From positions 1 through 64,000 of the forward strand of contig CAJNOJ010000099.1 of NCBI GenBank assembly GCA_905250025.1: 64,000 nucleotides of DNA. Reading direction: 5' to 3'. The notes beneath the pieces were generated by a model. That model worked only from the letters and a program-made list of their open reading frames with translations. It made no database searches and was not told where the DNA came from. This document shows positions 1 to 11,832 of the stretch, piece after piece (within the stretch, counting starts at the first letter, position 1; each line of letters opens with the position of its first letter). This stretch comes from Adineta ricciae. Its lineage: Eukaryota > Rotifera > Eurotatoria > Adinetida > Adinetidae. The position numbers and the translations under genes were made by a program.

Positions 1-1
1 A

Positions 2-124
2 GGAAGACAACAATTTGCAAATGACATTCTACCCGTATTTTATGGCAGATATACTTATGTTCGACATGGAAAGGAAGAAAGATTATTCAGCGCCATATGT
101 AATCAGAGAAACGAAATCGATTAA
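2..124 (+). CDS. C-terminal tail of a gene entering from the left
   Basis: An open frame of 40 codons runs from the left edge to a TAA at 122-124. Its composition is protein-like (it contains GRYTYVRHGKEERLFSA), and no start is visible because the gene begins outside the window. No family is recognised. It could be the last exon of a plus-strand gene, or chance, since 40 open codons are not rare in AT-rich DNA. Confidence 0.35.
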   Translation, partial: GRQQFANDILPVFYGRYTYVRHGKEERLFSAICNQRNEID

Positions 125-253
125 CAAAATGTAATTTCGGTCAGGCAATTATCTAGATAGAGAAGAGTTCTCCAGAAGATTAATCTATTACAACGTAGAT
201 CTTTCTTCTTTTGTTGTGTGTGATAAAAAAAAGTATGAAGTAGATAGAAAAAT

Positions 254-1903
254 CTAATAGTCAAAAAATATTGTTAGTTTTGAATTCATTGCTGCCTTGA
301 GAGCTTTCCCACCAGAACTCTCTTTCGTGAAATGGTTGTCTGGGATATGAAGAAACTTTAATGTTGAATTCCGCTTCAGCCCTTCTGCTAGAGCTTTAGC
401 ACCTGCATCGGTTATTTGATTAGCATTTAAACCTAAACTTCTTAGCGTGTGATTTTGAGCTAACATTTCACCAAGTGCATGTGCACCTCTATCAGAGATC
501 TGGCTGTGAAACATTGATAAATCTTCAACAGTTGAATTGATTTTCAGCGCAGAGGCAATTAGTATCGCACATTCATCATTAATGTTCGGTTTTCCACAAA
601 AACTAAGCGTAGTAATGGTTGACGTAACTTTAAGCAGTTCACTGACGTACAATGCACTTTGTATAGTAAGATAGGGATTGTAACTTATATGTAAATCATC
701 TATACGCGAATTTCTCTTTAACATATCGGTTATTATTTTAATGTCATGGTCTTTTATAGTTGTGCGACTCATTTCTAGTCGAGTAATTGTTTGGTTGATA
801 TTCAGAGTGTTTATAAGTGTGCGCGTACATACGGGCACCAGATAACTACCATCATTGTCATCGTCATCCTTTCCAATAAAGTACAGACATTTAATGCGTG
901 CGTTTATTTTCATTGAATCAACCAAATACTCCAGACATTCCATCGAAATATTCTGCGATCCAATTAAAAACTTATCAACATTCGTATTTGTCTCTAATGC
1001 TTTTGCTATTGCTTTTCCATCGGCAAGAGATAAATTCGCGGTTTTCAATCTAAACCATCCCTTCTCAAATTCTTTGTCACTGGATTTTAACCGTTGCACA
1101 AGTCTTTGTACTTCTTCTGATGCATAACTAGTACTTTCAATGTGCCGTTGTGAATTATCATGCGTGAAGGGTGGCTTTAATAGAACTACAGGACTTTCAG
1201 TCACTTCCTTCAACTCGATAATGGTAAGTCCTGGTGCTGGGCGAACCTTTCCTGCCACGCGCAGCTCGACGCCAGGTAATAATAAAACTTCATCTTCTTG
1301 CGCAAAATATGAGTGATCCTTAATAAGTTTCCCATTTGAACATTCAATAGTGAACAAAGTTCGTGTTCCTTCTTTACCAAGAAATTCTTGCGATTCTAAT
1401 ACATTCAAGTGACGAGTGCAACTACTAAATCCCCACCATACTAAACTGTCTCCCTCTTCGAATTTCTTCGACAGATCGCCATTTACACCGCGCCATACAC
1501 GCCCATTAAATGCGGGAAGTTTCCACAATGCTGTCAAAATCAATTTTAAATAAGGAAAATATGGAACCAATTGGCGTCGATCTTCTTTTCGTAAAGTCTT
1601 GTTCAAATTGTAGTACAAACTCTGTTCATGTTCTGTTGATTCCATGGTGTAAACTTGAATGGATGCTGATTCATCTTGAGTCAAATTATCTTTTGGATTC
1701 TTACACCGCTTTTTGGCAATGTAAACTTTTTCCTGAATGTTTCGATCGACATAGTTTTCGATTGGTTTCATTGCCTCATCTAATGAAACTAAGTCGACCT
1801 TTTGGTAACCGTCGATTGGTAGAAGAAATTCATTGTTTTCATATTTGACATCAGTGAATCGTTGGTGAGGAACTATATCATCACTGCTGAATTTAGAAGC
1901 CAT
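254..1903 (-). CDS. ADP-ribosyltransferase (ART, R-S-E type) fused to leucine-rich repeats
   Basis: A single exon encodes 549 residues. Residues 85-240 look like a mono-ADP-ribosyltransferase of the R-S-E class: Arg138 in VWRGV, the S-T-S-like strand WGFSSCT (158-163) and the E-x-E loop QEDEVLLLPG (Glu203, Glu205). All three catalytic elements are present. From about residue 260 to the end come RNI/NLRC3-type leucine-rich repeats, for example LGEMLAQNHTLRSLGLNANQ and GAKALAEGLKRNSTLKFL. The family transfers ADP-ribose from NAD to protein arginines. No signal peptide is seen, so the protein is probably cytosolic, with the LRR part likely choosing the target. ART-LRR fusions are recurrent in bdelloids; the target here is unknown. 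The ATG at 1903 is the first in frame. Confidence 0.85.
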   Translation of the reverse strand: MASKFSSDDIVPHQRFTDVKYENNEFLLPIDGYQKVDLVSLDEAMKPIENYVDRNIQEKVYIAKKRCKNPKDNLTQDESASIQVYTMESTEHEQSLYYNLNKTLRKEDRRQLVPYFPYLKLILTALWKLPAFNGRVWRGVNGDLSKKFEEGDSLVWWGFSSCTRHLNVLESQEFLGKEGTRTLFTIECSNGKLIKDHSYFAQEDEVLLLPGVELRVAGKVRPAPGLTIIELKEVTESPVVLLKPPFTHDNSQRHIESTSYASEEVQRLVQRLKSSDKEFEKGWFRLKTANLSLADGKAIAKALETNTNVDKFLIGSQNISMECLEYLVDSMKINARIKCLYFIGKDDDDNDGSYLVPVCTRTLINTLNINQTITRLEMSRTTIKDHDIKIITDMLKRNSRIDDLHISYNPYLTIQSALYVSELLKVTSTITTLSFCGKPNINDECAILIASALKINSTVEDLSMFHSQISDRGAHALGEMLAQNHTLRSLGLNANQITDAGAKALAEGLKRNSTLKFLHIPDNHFTKESSGGKALKAAMNSKLTIFFDY

Positions 1904-2290
1904 GTTGTGTAGTTAGTCAATGTAGAAACGTTTTATTACAACGAAAGAAACAAAACGCAAAGTGATGAGAAAAAGTAAAAGTTTTTCGTTCCTACTAATT
2001 TAAATTAAAGCAAATATTTATTTGGTCGCTGCGCGATAGAAACCCACGTAATTATAAGAAAAGACGATTTGTTTACCTTATGTGCAAAATGGTGTATGTT
2101 GGTAAGTGTCGGAAGAAAAAGAAAATAACGGCAGCTCTATATTAAACGAGGTAATTTCTTCACAAAATTCGACTCAATACGGGCATCACATTTTATGCAA
2201 AAAAACGATATGCACTATAGGGAGATTGTAAATCGCAATGAATCAAAATCATGTTCTCAAGAATGAGTATACTTTTCCTGAACGAACTAA
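1904..2290. other. Intergenic, 5' sides/3' side between ART-LRR and receptor genes
   Basis: AT-rich spacer of 387 bp between the start of the ART-LRR gene and the stop of the next minus-strand gene. I see no coding signal or repeat; it should hold the ART-LRR promoter. Confidence 0.4.
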
Positions 2291-3277
2291 TCAGATTACC
2301 GACCGAATTTGTCGATTGATTCGATGACGAAAACATCGTTTCATATCATTATGAAAATCTGGCAAAGACGCTATGCACACGAACGGCAAAACGATCGGAA
2401 TAAAGTAATTTAAAAAAGAGAAACACGTTATTATTGTCTGTATCCACAGTGCACCATAGCCATAATACAAAATATAAGCAATACAAAGTGGAAAATTTGT
2501 TGAAAGATAAAGTGTTGAAATTGGTATTAGTTGATAGAACATTTTACGATACTTTCTCCAATTAACTGATTGTTGAAGACGAGCTTTTGACCAGTAAATT
2601 CGAAGAATGAGCGTGCTGCTAAATATAACAATACATATTGTTGTCAAAATGCCGTGTCCTATCGTTTCATATAAACCCAACGTTACACTGGAAAAATAAC
2701 ATGGGTCACTACACGAATTTTCTGCCAGTTCATAACGAGTTTCACAAGGCGTTAAAATAATAAAGTATATGTATAAACTGTGTGTATATAATAGAATCAG
2801 AATCGGCATTAGATAATGAAAACAGATCTTTTTAAACTTTCGGGTAAATATCCAACTGTGAAAAATGAGAATATGTCGTTCGAAAGAGATCCATGCTGCT
2901 AATATATGACATGAGTATGAGTAACATAGGCTAATAAACCACCAAATTAAGCAAAATATTGGTGATTGAATGATTGGTTGATATCGCTGATAGTAATAAA
3001 TTGTCCATGGAATATCGGTACAAACGAGTATGAAGGAATTGAATAACATAAACAACATGGCATAATTATTTGGGGCTGAGCGAATGTTCTTTTTTGAGAA
3101 AATATAAATGAACACAAAAAGATATGATACGATAGAAGGAATATCAAATATTAATAGTAAAATACTTCCTACTCGTGTAGAAATATTCCTGTCAAAATGA
3201 TAAGTACCAGCGTTCGCATCAGATTCGATCGTTTCAGACAGATTCAACGCTCTTGTTCTAACTGCTGACAAATACAT
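2291..3277 (-). CDS. Rhodopsin-like G-protein-coupled receptor
   Basis: A single-exon gene for 328 residues with seven hydrophobic segments, starting near residues 36 (VGSILLLIFDIPSIVSYLFV), 70, 105, 150, 205, 245 and 280. Segment 3 ends in SFERHILIF, where the usual D/E-R-Y motif reads E-R-H. The N-terminus carries candidate N-glycosylation sites (NLSE, NIST), as expected outside the cell. A cytoplasmic tail with basic residues follows segment 7. Bdelloids have large, fast-evolving, intronless families of such receptors, many peptide-receptor-like; the ligand cannot be told from sequence. Two further receptors lie in this window (13.5 and 56.4 kb) but are only distantly similar. Confidence 0.8.
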   Translation of the reverse strand: MYLSAVRTRALNLSETIESDANAGTYHFDRNISTRVGSILLLIFDIPSIVSYLFVFIYIFSKKNIRSAPNNYAMLFMLFNSFILVCTDIPWTIYYYQRYQPIIQSPIFCLIWWFISLCYSYSCHILAAWISFERHILIFHSWIFTRKFKKICFHYLMPILILLYTHSLYIYFIILTPCETRYELAENSCSDPCYFSSVTLGLYETIGHGILTTICIVIFSSTLILRIYWSKARLQQSVNWRKYRKMFYQLIPISTLYLSTNFPLCIAYILYYGYGALWIQTIITCFSFLNYFIPIVLPFVCIASLPDFHNDMKRCFRHRINRQIRSVI

Positions 3278-4111
3278 TAGTCAAGAGAACGACACAAAAT
3301 CAGTTGTTAAGGTTGTGCCTTGTCTTCTGTATCTTCCTTGTTCTTAATTAAAAATGAAAACTAATACTCACAGAGAAAAAACTACTGTTGCTTGATATGG
3401 TAGAGTAAAAGGTGCCATCTTCCAGAACAACAGAAATACGACCTAGAAATTCTTGTACTTTAAATTTCCATGAGATTAGGTAAGGAAATTGACTTAACCA
3501 AATAAGTACTTCTACTCTTTTAGATCAATTACTCCGCATTAAGTAGCTCAAATGTTCACGTATATGTTGTGCTTGCTGTGTTCCTAGCATATTCGAAGTT
3601 CTGGATCTTCATACAGAGAGCAACAGTGAAAAGGAATAAATGAAGTAGTGGCCTACAAGACAAATTAAATTCTAATCAATTGATCATAAGAAAATGTTTT
3701 GCAAAAGGTGGATTTTCCTTCTTGTAGTATACATAAATTTTCATCTGTGTAGTAATATTTCGTTTACAATTTTCTAATTACTTCAACGACCCCAAACTAT
3801 ATAAATCAGTATTAGAGACTTCTGCAGGGATCATATGCACCAGAGGCAACGGTTGATAAATAATTATACGAGGTGATAAGGTTAGTATATTTAACTGTCA
3901 TTGAAATTCACAAGTAAAAAGAATGAATATCAAGTGCTATAAAAAGATACGATAACAGTAAAACGAGAGGAGAACAGCGCATGGCTACTGATAAACTTAT
4001 TCATCGCAGCATTTGCAAAATACAGTAAAGTTATAAAAGACTCTATTCTTTGATATTTCACTCCCTTAATCGCGCAAATTATATACAATAGTGCGTTTCC
4101 ATCTGTAAAAT
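3278..4111. other. Divergent intergenic region
   Basis: 834 bp between the receptor start (minus strand) and the alpha-galactosidase start (plus strand), so it must hold promoters for both. No conserved element or coding exon was recognised; composition is AT-rich throughout. Confidence 0.4.
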
Positions 4112-6490
4112 ATGCTATTTAAATCTTCCATTCTTGCCATTATTGTTTATGTTCATATCACTATTTACTACAATATCATAGGTAAGTACACACAGTCTAG
4201 TTTTTGAACATAGAATGTTTACAGTGCATTCAATTATTCTCTAGAGGCACAAAATCAAACTATTAATATTCCAATCGTCACTGCCAATGTAGCATTGGTT
4301 ATCCGTGTGGATTCAAACAGTGATCCACTAGTCATTTATCTTGGTAAACGACTTCAAAACGATGATGATTACGCATCGATACCCGATTACTTAACAAATG
4401 GTGACTATACTGGTCTCTATAGTTCAGCATACACACCGAGTGGGTCACGCAATTTACTTGAACCTGCTATTCAAGTTACTCATGCCGATGGAAGTCCATC
4501 TTTAGATTTGAGATATGTACGCCATGAACAAAGTACCAAAGATCAACCGAGTGGAGTTACGTTAACGTCGATTTACCTTCAAGATCCAGTCTATCCGTTT
4601 AAAGTTACTCTGAATTATAAAGCATACTATGATGATAATATTATCGAGCAATGGACAAGTATTCAACATTCCGAAGGAAATGTCGTACGCCTTGAAAAAT
4701 ACAGTTCAGCTAATCTTTATCTTTCATCAGCGCGTAATTATTATCTCACACATTTTCATGGCGACTGGGCGCGAGAAATGAAACCAGAGCAGATTCAGTT
4801 GACAGCGGGAATCAAAGTGTTGGATACAAAATTGGGTACACGAGCCGATCTATTTCAACCACCGTCATTTTTTCTTTCGTTAAACCAGCCAATCAATCAC
4901 GAAGAGGGCGACGAAGATCAAGGTGAAATCCTAGCTGGTACATTAGCATGGTCAGGAAATTATCAATTACAATTCGAGATCGACCCACTGCGTAATTTAC
5001 GTCTCCTAGCTGGTATCAATCCTTATGCATCGGAGTATTATTTACCGGCCGGACAAGAATTCGTTACGCCAAGTTTTCTATTTACTTATTCCTTGAGTGG
5101 TTTAGGTACTGTCAGTCGAAATTGGCATCGTTGGGCGAGAAAGTTTCGTATTCCACAAGGCGAAAGCGACCGTTTTACTTTATTGAACAACTGGGAAGCA
5201 ACGTTCTTTAGTTTTAATGAAACAGTATTAACTGGATTGATGAAAGATGGTAAAACACTTGGTGTTGATTTATTTCTTCTCGATGACGGTTGGTTTGGAA
5301 ACAAATACCCTAGAAACGATGATCGAGCGGGTCTAGGTGATTGGCAAGAGAATGTTAAGAAATTACCACATGGAATTAATTATTTGACGGATGCAGCTCA
5401 AACATTAGGGATTAAATTTGGTATCTGGATGGAACCTGAAATGGTCAACCCTAAAAGTGAACTTTATGAAAATCATCTCGATTGGGTAATTAAAGTACCA
5501 AATCGTCCTGAGTATTATTTTCGTAATCAACTTGTACTCGATCTATCTAATCCTGTCGTGCAAGAATTTGTCTATAATACTGTTGATGGTATGTTTACTC
5601 AACATCCGATGGTTGCTTTTATCAAATGGGATTGTAATGCGGTAATCTACAACGCATTTTCAACATCTAATCCCCATCAGTCTCATCTGTACGTCGATTA
5701 CGTACGTGGTTTATATACTGTTCTTAGTCGTCTACGAACGAAGTATCCTACAGTACCAATGATGTTATGCTCTGGTGGTGGAGGTCGAGTTGATTATGGT
5801 GCTCTACAATATTTTACTGAATTTTGGCCAAGTGATAATACTGATGGGTTAGAACGTATATTTATTCAATGGAGTTATTCATTCTTTTTTCCTGCTATTG
5901 CGTCATGTAATCATGTAACTAATTGGGCAAATCAACCGTTGAAATTCCGTACAGATGTAGCCATGATGGGTAAATTAGGTTATGATATCGTTGTGAACAA
6001 ATTGAATAGTAATGATCTTCGGTTCAGCCAACAAGCATTACAAATTTATAGTCGTTTGAAAGATACAATTTGGCATGGTGATCTCTTTCGACTTGCGTCA
6101 CCCTATCGATCCGGTAGCAACATAGCGTCGTTGATGTATGTTAACGACAAATTAGAACATGCTGTTTGGTTTTCATATTTGACTGTTAATCGATATGCAG
6201 CCGGCACGTCTGGTCCTATTCGGTTGAAAGGACTCGATCCAACAAAGCAGTATCGTTTACAAGAAATTAATACCTATCCAGGAACAAGCAATTCATTAGC
6301 GGTCAATCCAAGAAATCTATCTGGAGACTTTCTGATGTCATTTGGTTTTGATCCAGTGGTCAATACACAGCGTACAAGTGTGATCATCGAATTGAATGTT
6401 CTAACAAATGGAGTGGAAGTTTTAACATGCTTTTTAAATAAGATCAGTCGACAATTTTTAGTGCTAGCTTATTTAATCATTTTCTTATGA
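4112..6490 (+). CDS. Secreted GH36 alpha-galactosidase, bacterial type
   Basis: Two exons, 4112-4181 and 4245-6490, are joined by a 63-bp GTAAGT...CTAG intron (phase 1) to give about 771 residues. Exon 1 encodes only a hydrophobic leader (MLFKSSILAIIVYVHITIYY), so the enzyme is secreted or membrane-anchored; a hydrophobic C-terminal tail (QFLVLAYLIIFL) suggests anchoring. The core is GH36: FLLDDGWFG near 355, GIWMEPEMVNP, the nucleophile in FIKWDCN (about Asp486), CSGGGGRVD, and the acid/base in FWPSDNTDG (about Asp554). It would release terminal alpha-galactose from raffinose-type sugars or galactolipids. The GGGGR...SDNTD pattern is that of bacterial GH36, not the animal GH27 enzymes. I infer horizontal origin followed by gain of a leader exon and an intron. 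Confidence 0.88.
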
Positions 6491-6650
6491 ATCACATTTA
6501 TTCCACAGAAAGACAAACCATGGAGACGAACTATCTACATGTAACATTAAGTAAAACATCGACCCCAAGACCATTTGCGATTTTTCACTAAGGTTTTGTT
6601 GTCATCGAACTGAAAATATGAAATCTATTAAAGAAAGAACAGTCAATAAA

Positions 6651-8397
6651 CTAATTTACTTTCTCTTTGTCATCAATCCATATAGATAATGCCAAAAAAC
6701 ATGGATCATAAATATCACATGTAAAATTGTTTGTCTTGCCTCCTCGAAGACGTTGGGTATGCTTGATTAGCCATGAAGGCGTTAGTTTGATTCGTTTTTT
6801 CATATCAATATCGCTTGGAAGAGCGAAAAAATAACCACTAATTAAATATTTGAATTGATCGATCAAAAATGGTATTTGCTTTTTGGAAGTAACAGAAGCA
6901 GTTAAACGTTCTACACGCGGAAAATGACAAGACCAATCAATGAAGCATTGATCACCATCAGACAATTCGCCATAGTGAGGCAATACCAACGTTCGAATCT
7001 GTTCTAATTTAGTAAACGAATCTGTGTTGGGATAAGTGCATATCAAACTGAGATGATTCACATTAGGCATTGATTGTTCGATTGATTTCACAATTCGTTG
7101 AAATGACCATTCAGGACTATTAACAACAAATGATGTGACTTTCGACAGATCGAGAAGATTCTTTTGAATGTAGTGACCATAGATCTTAAGTTTTTCAATA
7201 TTTCGATAGTAATGCGAGCATGATTTCTTGCGTTCGGAATCTAAAATTAATTGAGTAACACGATTATCAAGAGCATTGTACAGTTCGATTGGTAACGTCG
7301 TTTGATGAAAAGGCACTGGTTTAAGTGAATGCCTTCTTGAAGTTGGTGCAAAGTGAGGAACACTAAAGATCAGCGATTGATTGAAATCGCAAGCCACATA
7401 CCATCTTCTGTCAATCCAAAATGGACGACGAAATTGATTTAGTGTACGTAAGTTAATGGTAAGTACATAGAAGTTGAAATGAAACGTTCCTAGACTGGGT
7501 AGAGACTCCGTAATAAATGATTCCCATTGACGACCATCAGCAAGTTGAGACTCAGTCGGACTCGGAATGATCAATTCTAGATTTTTCAGATATTTAAATG
7601 GGGCTAAGAATTGCTCAATGTGGATGCGCTTTATCGTTCCGCCTATGAAGAAAATCAGTTGAAGGTTCAGTTTGTAACAGAAAGATATACTTACAATTTT
7701 CAGTGAGAGACAATGAGAGTGAAGTGAGTGGAGGTGATTTTGAATATTGATGGATGTTGACCAAGGTGGTGAGATCATTTGGATTTAGAAATATAAATGA
7801 TATTTTCAGTGCTGTAAGTTGAGAAGCTTCATAGAAGATTCGTTGTAAATAACTACAGGGACAAATAGGAAGTGTTAGTTCACGTAAGTGTCCGAATTGA
7901 ACTAAAGTTATTCCTAGATCAAGATTGAGTTGTATTTTCGGTGAAGTTTCAATCGTAAATCGTCGAAGCGATGGAGGAGCTATAATCAATGGAACTTTGA
8001 ATTTGAGATGAATTTCTACAGATCGCAATTGTGGCAGCGTAAATAAATGCGGAAAGATCACGTCATCTTCATCGTCGACTTCAATGCATTTCAACGAACG
8101 TAAGCGAGTAAATTGCTCGATTGAAAAATTCGATTGAAATAATCGAGATTGTTTCGGTGTATCGACATTATCCGATAAAATCAACGAAATTATTTGATCA
8201 GCACGAAGTTGACATACAAGATCGAAATGAGATCGACGAATTGATTTGAAATTCACTACATAATATTGATAATTCGATAGGATATTATCTATATAATCGT
8301 TAATATTCCGAAACGAATATAAAATATCATGTGCCCATAAATATTCAAAAATTATGTGAAATATTTCAATTGGAAATTGATTGAGATAACAAGACAT
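6651..8397 (-). CDS. F-box-like protein with C-terminal repeats
   Basis: Two exons (7695-8397 and 6651-7642) are joined by a 52-bp GTAAGT...CATAG intron in phase 1, giving 564 residues. The N-terminus (LNQFPIEIFHIIFEYLWAHDIL, about residues 6-26) has the L-P-x-E-I-x-x-x-I-F-x-Y-L pattern of an F-box, the segment that binds Skp1 in SCF ubiquitin ligases. The rest is made of degenerate leucine-rich stretches such as LFTLPQLRSVEIHLKF and FGHLRELTLPI. This layout is one of the largest bdelloid families and usually has no intron or one. Role as a substrate adaptor is inferred from the F-box; the target is unknown. Confidence 0.7.
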
Positions 8398-8975
8398 GAA
8401 TATCTAGAAAGAAAAGAAAATGAAGTGACTGATATCAGTTCATCTCTTCGCCTCGCCGTAGAAACACCTGATGAATTATTTCTCCACCAATAAAATACGG
8501 TGTTCTTCTTTGCCTAGTCGAAGTCAATTGTGTGCACATCGATAATAAATCGTCATTTCCGCGATAAAATATCTATTTATGATCAAAGTGAGAAGTTTGC
8601 CTAACTAACTTCTCTATTGATATCACAATACCTGCTGAGAACAAAGGATACGCGTTATGTCGTCATTGAAAGGAAGAAGTGTCTTCGTTCGTAATTGGGA
8701 CAAACATTTTATCATCGACGTATAGAAAAAAATAAACAATGGATGTATAATAACTCGAGTGCGTATCTGTTGACGCAAAAGTAGAACAAAATCGTTCGAA
8801 TTCGATTTTCTACACTTTTACTCCAATTACATTGCACTAAGATATGTCAATAATTTGAATATGAATTTATTTTTACAATCAGCATATAGAAGTACAAAAT
8901 AGTTCAATATGTGATAAAAAAAAACAGAATTTTCCATAGAAGAAGTGTATTGCACAGAGAACATTAGTAAACGAA
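8398..8975. other. Intergenic between F-box-like and ACSL genes
   Basis: 578 bp, AT-rich, between the start of the F-box-like gene and the stop of the acyl-CoA synthetase gene. No exon, repeat or RNA gene was recognised. Confidence 0.4.
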
Positions 8976-11123
8976 TTATTGCTTTTGAACTGGACTATCT
9001 TCGTATAAAGATTTAATGATCGATTGAAAGTGATTACGAGCATTAGTGCGTCGTGTTTTCAATGTAACTGTTAACAATCCATTGTTTTGTGAAAATAATT
9101 CGGGATGTAGGTGAATATTAGTTAATGTTTCATAGGGTTTCAATCGATATTTTTCCGCTAGTTGATTTAAATCCGCTGCGATAATCTCTTTCAACTTGTT
9201 ATCTTTGCATAAATCAGCAAATGATCTATCTGATTTGTACGTTTTTCGTGTGTATTCTTCATCGGGTATGACAATAGCAACAATGGTTTCTTTGGATGAA
9301 AGTCCATCGACGAATATTTGTGCAACCCATCGAGAACGAATGTAGACATCTTCAAGGCGTTCCGGTGCAATATATTTACCTTGACTTAATTTGAATATAT
9401 GCTTCGTACGATCAATAATACGCAATGCTCCAGTATTGGTCCATTCGCCAATGTCACCCGTATGTAACCAACCATCGGCGTCGACAGTTTCCCGCGTTTT
9501 GGCTTCGTCACCATAATATCCTGTTATTCATAAAAAAAAAACAAAGCAAATGTTGGCACTCATCTACTTTTAAATAAAATAGATTACCTTTGAAGACAGT
9601 CGGTCCACGGATACAAACTTCGCCTTGATTATTTTCACTTCGATAATTTGTACCTGGTACATCAATCAGTTTGATTTCTACTGTTGGTACGGGCGAACCA
9701 ATAGTGCCATAGGACATATCTACCGGATGAGTACTTGTTCCAGCACCTGCAGATTCCGTTTGTCCATATCCTTCCATAATAGGTATATCCAACGCAATAC
9801 GGAAGAAATGCATGACATCAGGAGTAATGGGTGCAGCTCCCGTAATCATTGCTTTTACTTGGTCGCCAAACAAATGTTTCACTTTACGAAAAGCGATCTG
9901 TGATAGAAATGACGGATTTTCACGTAGTGCTTGTTGCACCAGAAATCGTTTCATTGTACTCTTATTTACTTCTGCCATAATGGCGTCATAGACTTTGTTT
10001 AAAACGCGTGGTACAACAGAGGCTTGAGTCGGCTTTACTATTGATAAATACGTGGGAAGTTGTTCGGGTGTCGGACAGAAAACGATTTGTGTACCAGTAA
10101 GTAAGCCTTGTAGAAGTATAAATCGTTCATAAATATGAGCCATTGGTAAGAAGGAACAGTGCCGATCGGTTACTGGTTTTTTTATATTCGCTTGATTTAA
10201 ACGAATAAGATGACCTTTGGCAGTGGCAAGAAGATTTTCATGAGAAAGCATGGCAATTTTCGGTTCTCCTGTAGAGAAAACAAGAAGATCACGATCTAAC
10301 TTTTTCGTTCCATACTCTGATCACACTCACCTGTAGTACCACTGGTCAGAATATATGTGGCAATACTCTCCGGATCCACATAAGGTCGTTGACATATATC
10401 CGTACTTTTCATTGAATTGTATATACTAGAGATCGATCGAATTTTCTTGTTTAACGAATTCGTATCATCTAAGACGATAATTTCTTTCAAAATATCATTG
10501 CTTAATAACTCATTCTCAAAGGACTTGACCCGTTCCAGATTATCGATCACTAATATGTCTGCTTGTGTGCGTTGAAGAACTTTTAAAATCGTTGCTGCAT
10601 CGTACGTTGTGTACAGACTAATGACAACTAAACCATACATGTAACATCCTTGTTCGACAAATAAATATTCCGGTCGATTTGACGATAAGATTGCTACTTT
10701 AACTTTCATCGGTGTCGGTTTCGTTTTCGACCAAAGATACGAGCCAATGTATTGACTGCGTTCTGTGACTTTGGAATAGGTTAGCCATTGTAATACACTT
10801 GTTTTCCCTGCTGATTGAACAGTACCTATGCATGGTCCGTCTTTCGAAGCAATGCAACCTTCTTGTAAAGCATCGCCTAGAGTTCGAACTCGAGGACAAG
10901 TTGTTTTATAGAATGAGAAGAGATCAACATCTTTATAGAATATGCATCGACGAATACGTTCCGTGGAATTAATTTCAATTGTTTGCTGTTGTAAATTGAT
11001 CCCATCGTTGAAGTATCGTTGAATGCGTCTTTTATACGAAAAAGATCGATTTTGAATCAGTGGAATTGTGTTCCGCGTAAGAATAGTATGGAACGTTCTC
11101 AATTTGAAAATAGTGTGCAACAT
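8976..11123 (-). CDS. Long-chain fatty-acid-CoA ligase (ACSL family)
   Basis: Three exons (10331-11123, 9588-10268, 8976-9520) with introns of 62 and 67 bp join in frame to 672 residues, normal for ACSL. The protein activates long-chain fatty acids to acyl-CoA through an acyl-AMP intermediate. Visible motifs are the AMP-binding P-loop YILTSGTTGEPK, which straddles the first intron, MEGYGQTESAG, and GWLHTGDIGEW, which follows the second. The chosen ATG gives an N-terminus rich in Arg, Thr and hydrophobic residues (MLHTIFKLRTFHTILTRNT), a possible mitochondrial or membrane signal; an upstream in-frame ATG at 11192 would add 23 residues. Orthologous ACSLs act at mitochondrial outer membrane or ER. 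Confidence 0.9.
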
Positions 11124-11832
11124 TTTAAATTCTGTTTCGCTCTTCGCTGTACAGTAAATATACGTATGTGCACAACGCCTATCCTTACACAATGGTCAAA
11201 TGATTAGACGAGGAGAGAAAGAGGCAGATAACAACACACTGGACGATACGATAAAGAGGTGTATCTGCGAAGATGAAGAGAAGAAAACTTGGTTTACTAT
11301 AAATACGTTGATAACCTACTTAACTATTTTTATCTTTGTTTTAATGGTGTGACAGTTGAGGATGAAAGTTTATTTGTCGACGAAGGAGCATCACAAAGCA
11401 AAATAGTTACAGAAGAATTTTCTAGCTTTGAATATGACACTATGACATTTTATAACATGCTAACATCATTCATACATCGTAGCTGCATTCTATATTCAGC
11501 TGGTCAATTTGTCACATAGATAATTGATTCCATAATTGACTAATTGTAATACGATTAGCATAGCATATTGGTGAAGAAAGAGACAGATGGAATGAACAAT
11601 TCACATGTGTTAGTTGTAATATTATTTAAAGAAAAGCAGGTAACTATCATAATTATATATTGTATGAAATTGATGGTTAGCTGCGTCTACAAAGTTGTGC
11701 GTTTTTCGACATATCAATAATTTATAGAAAATCAAGAGCATTTATTTTGAAAAGCATCCTTCTGATCATAGGTTTCCTATGATTGAACAATATGTTGAAG
11801 TTTATAAATCACAAAAGAAAAAACGCGTTAGT
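11124..11832. other. Intergenic between ACSL and PF13826-type gene
   Basis: About 700 bp. It holds the ACSL 5' flank and the 3' side of the next minus-strand gene. No coding pattern of its own was recognised on either strand. Confidence 0.4.

Noticed and set aside
855-1848. Plus-strand open frames within the ART-LRR gene
   Set aside because: Shadows of the long minus-strand coding frame.
4295-4297. TTG as the start of the alpha-galactosidase
   Set aside because: A leader exon at 4112-4181 with an ATG splices in frame and supplies a signal peptide.
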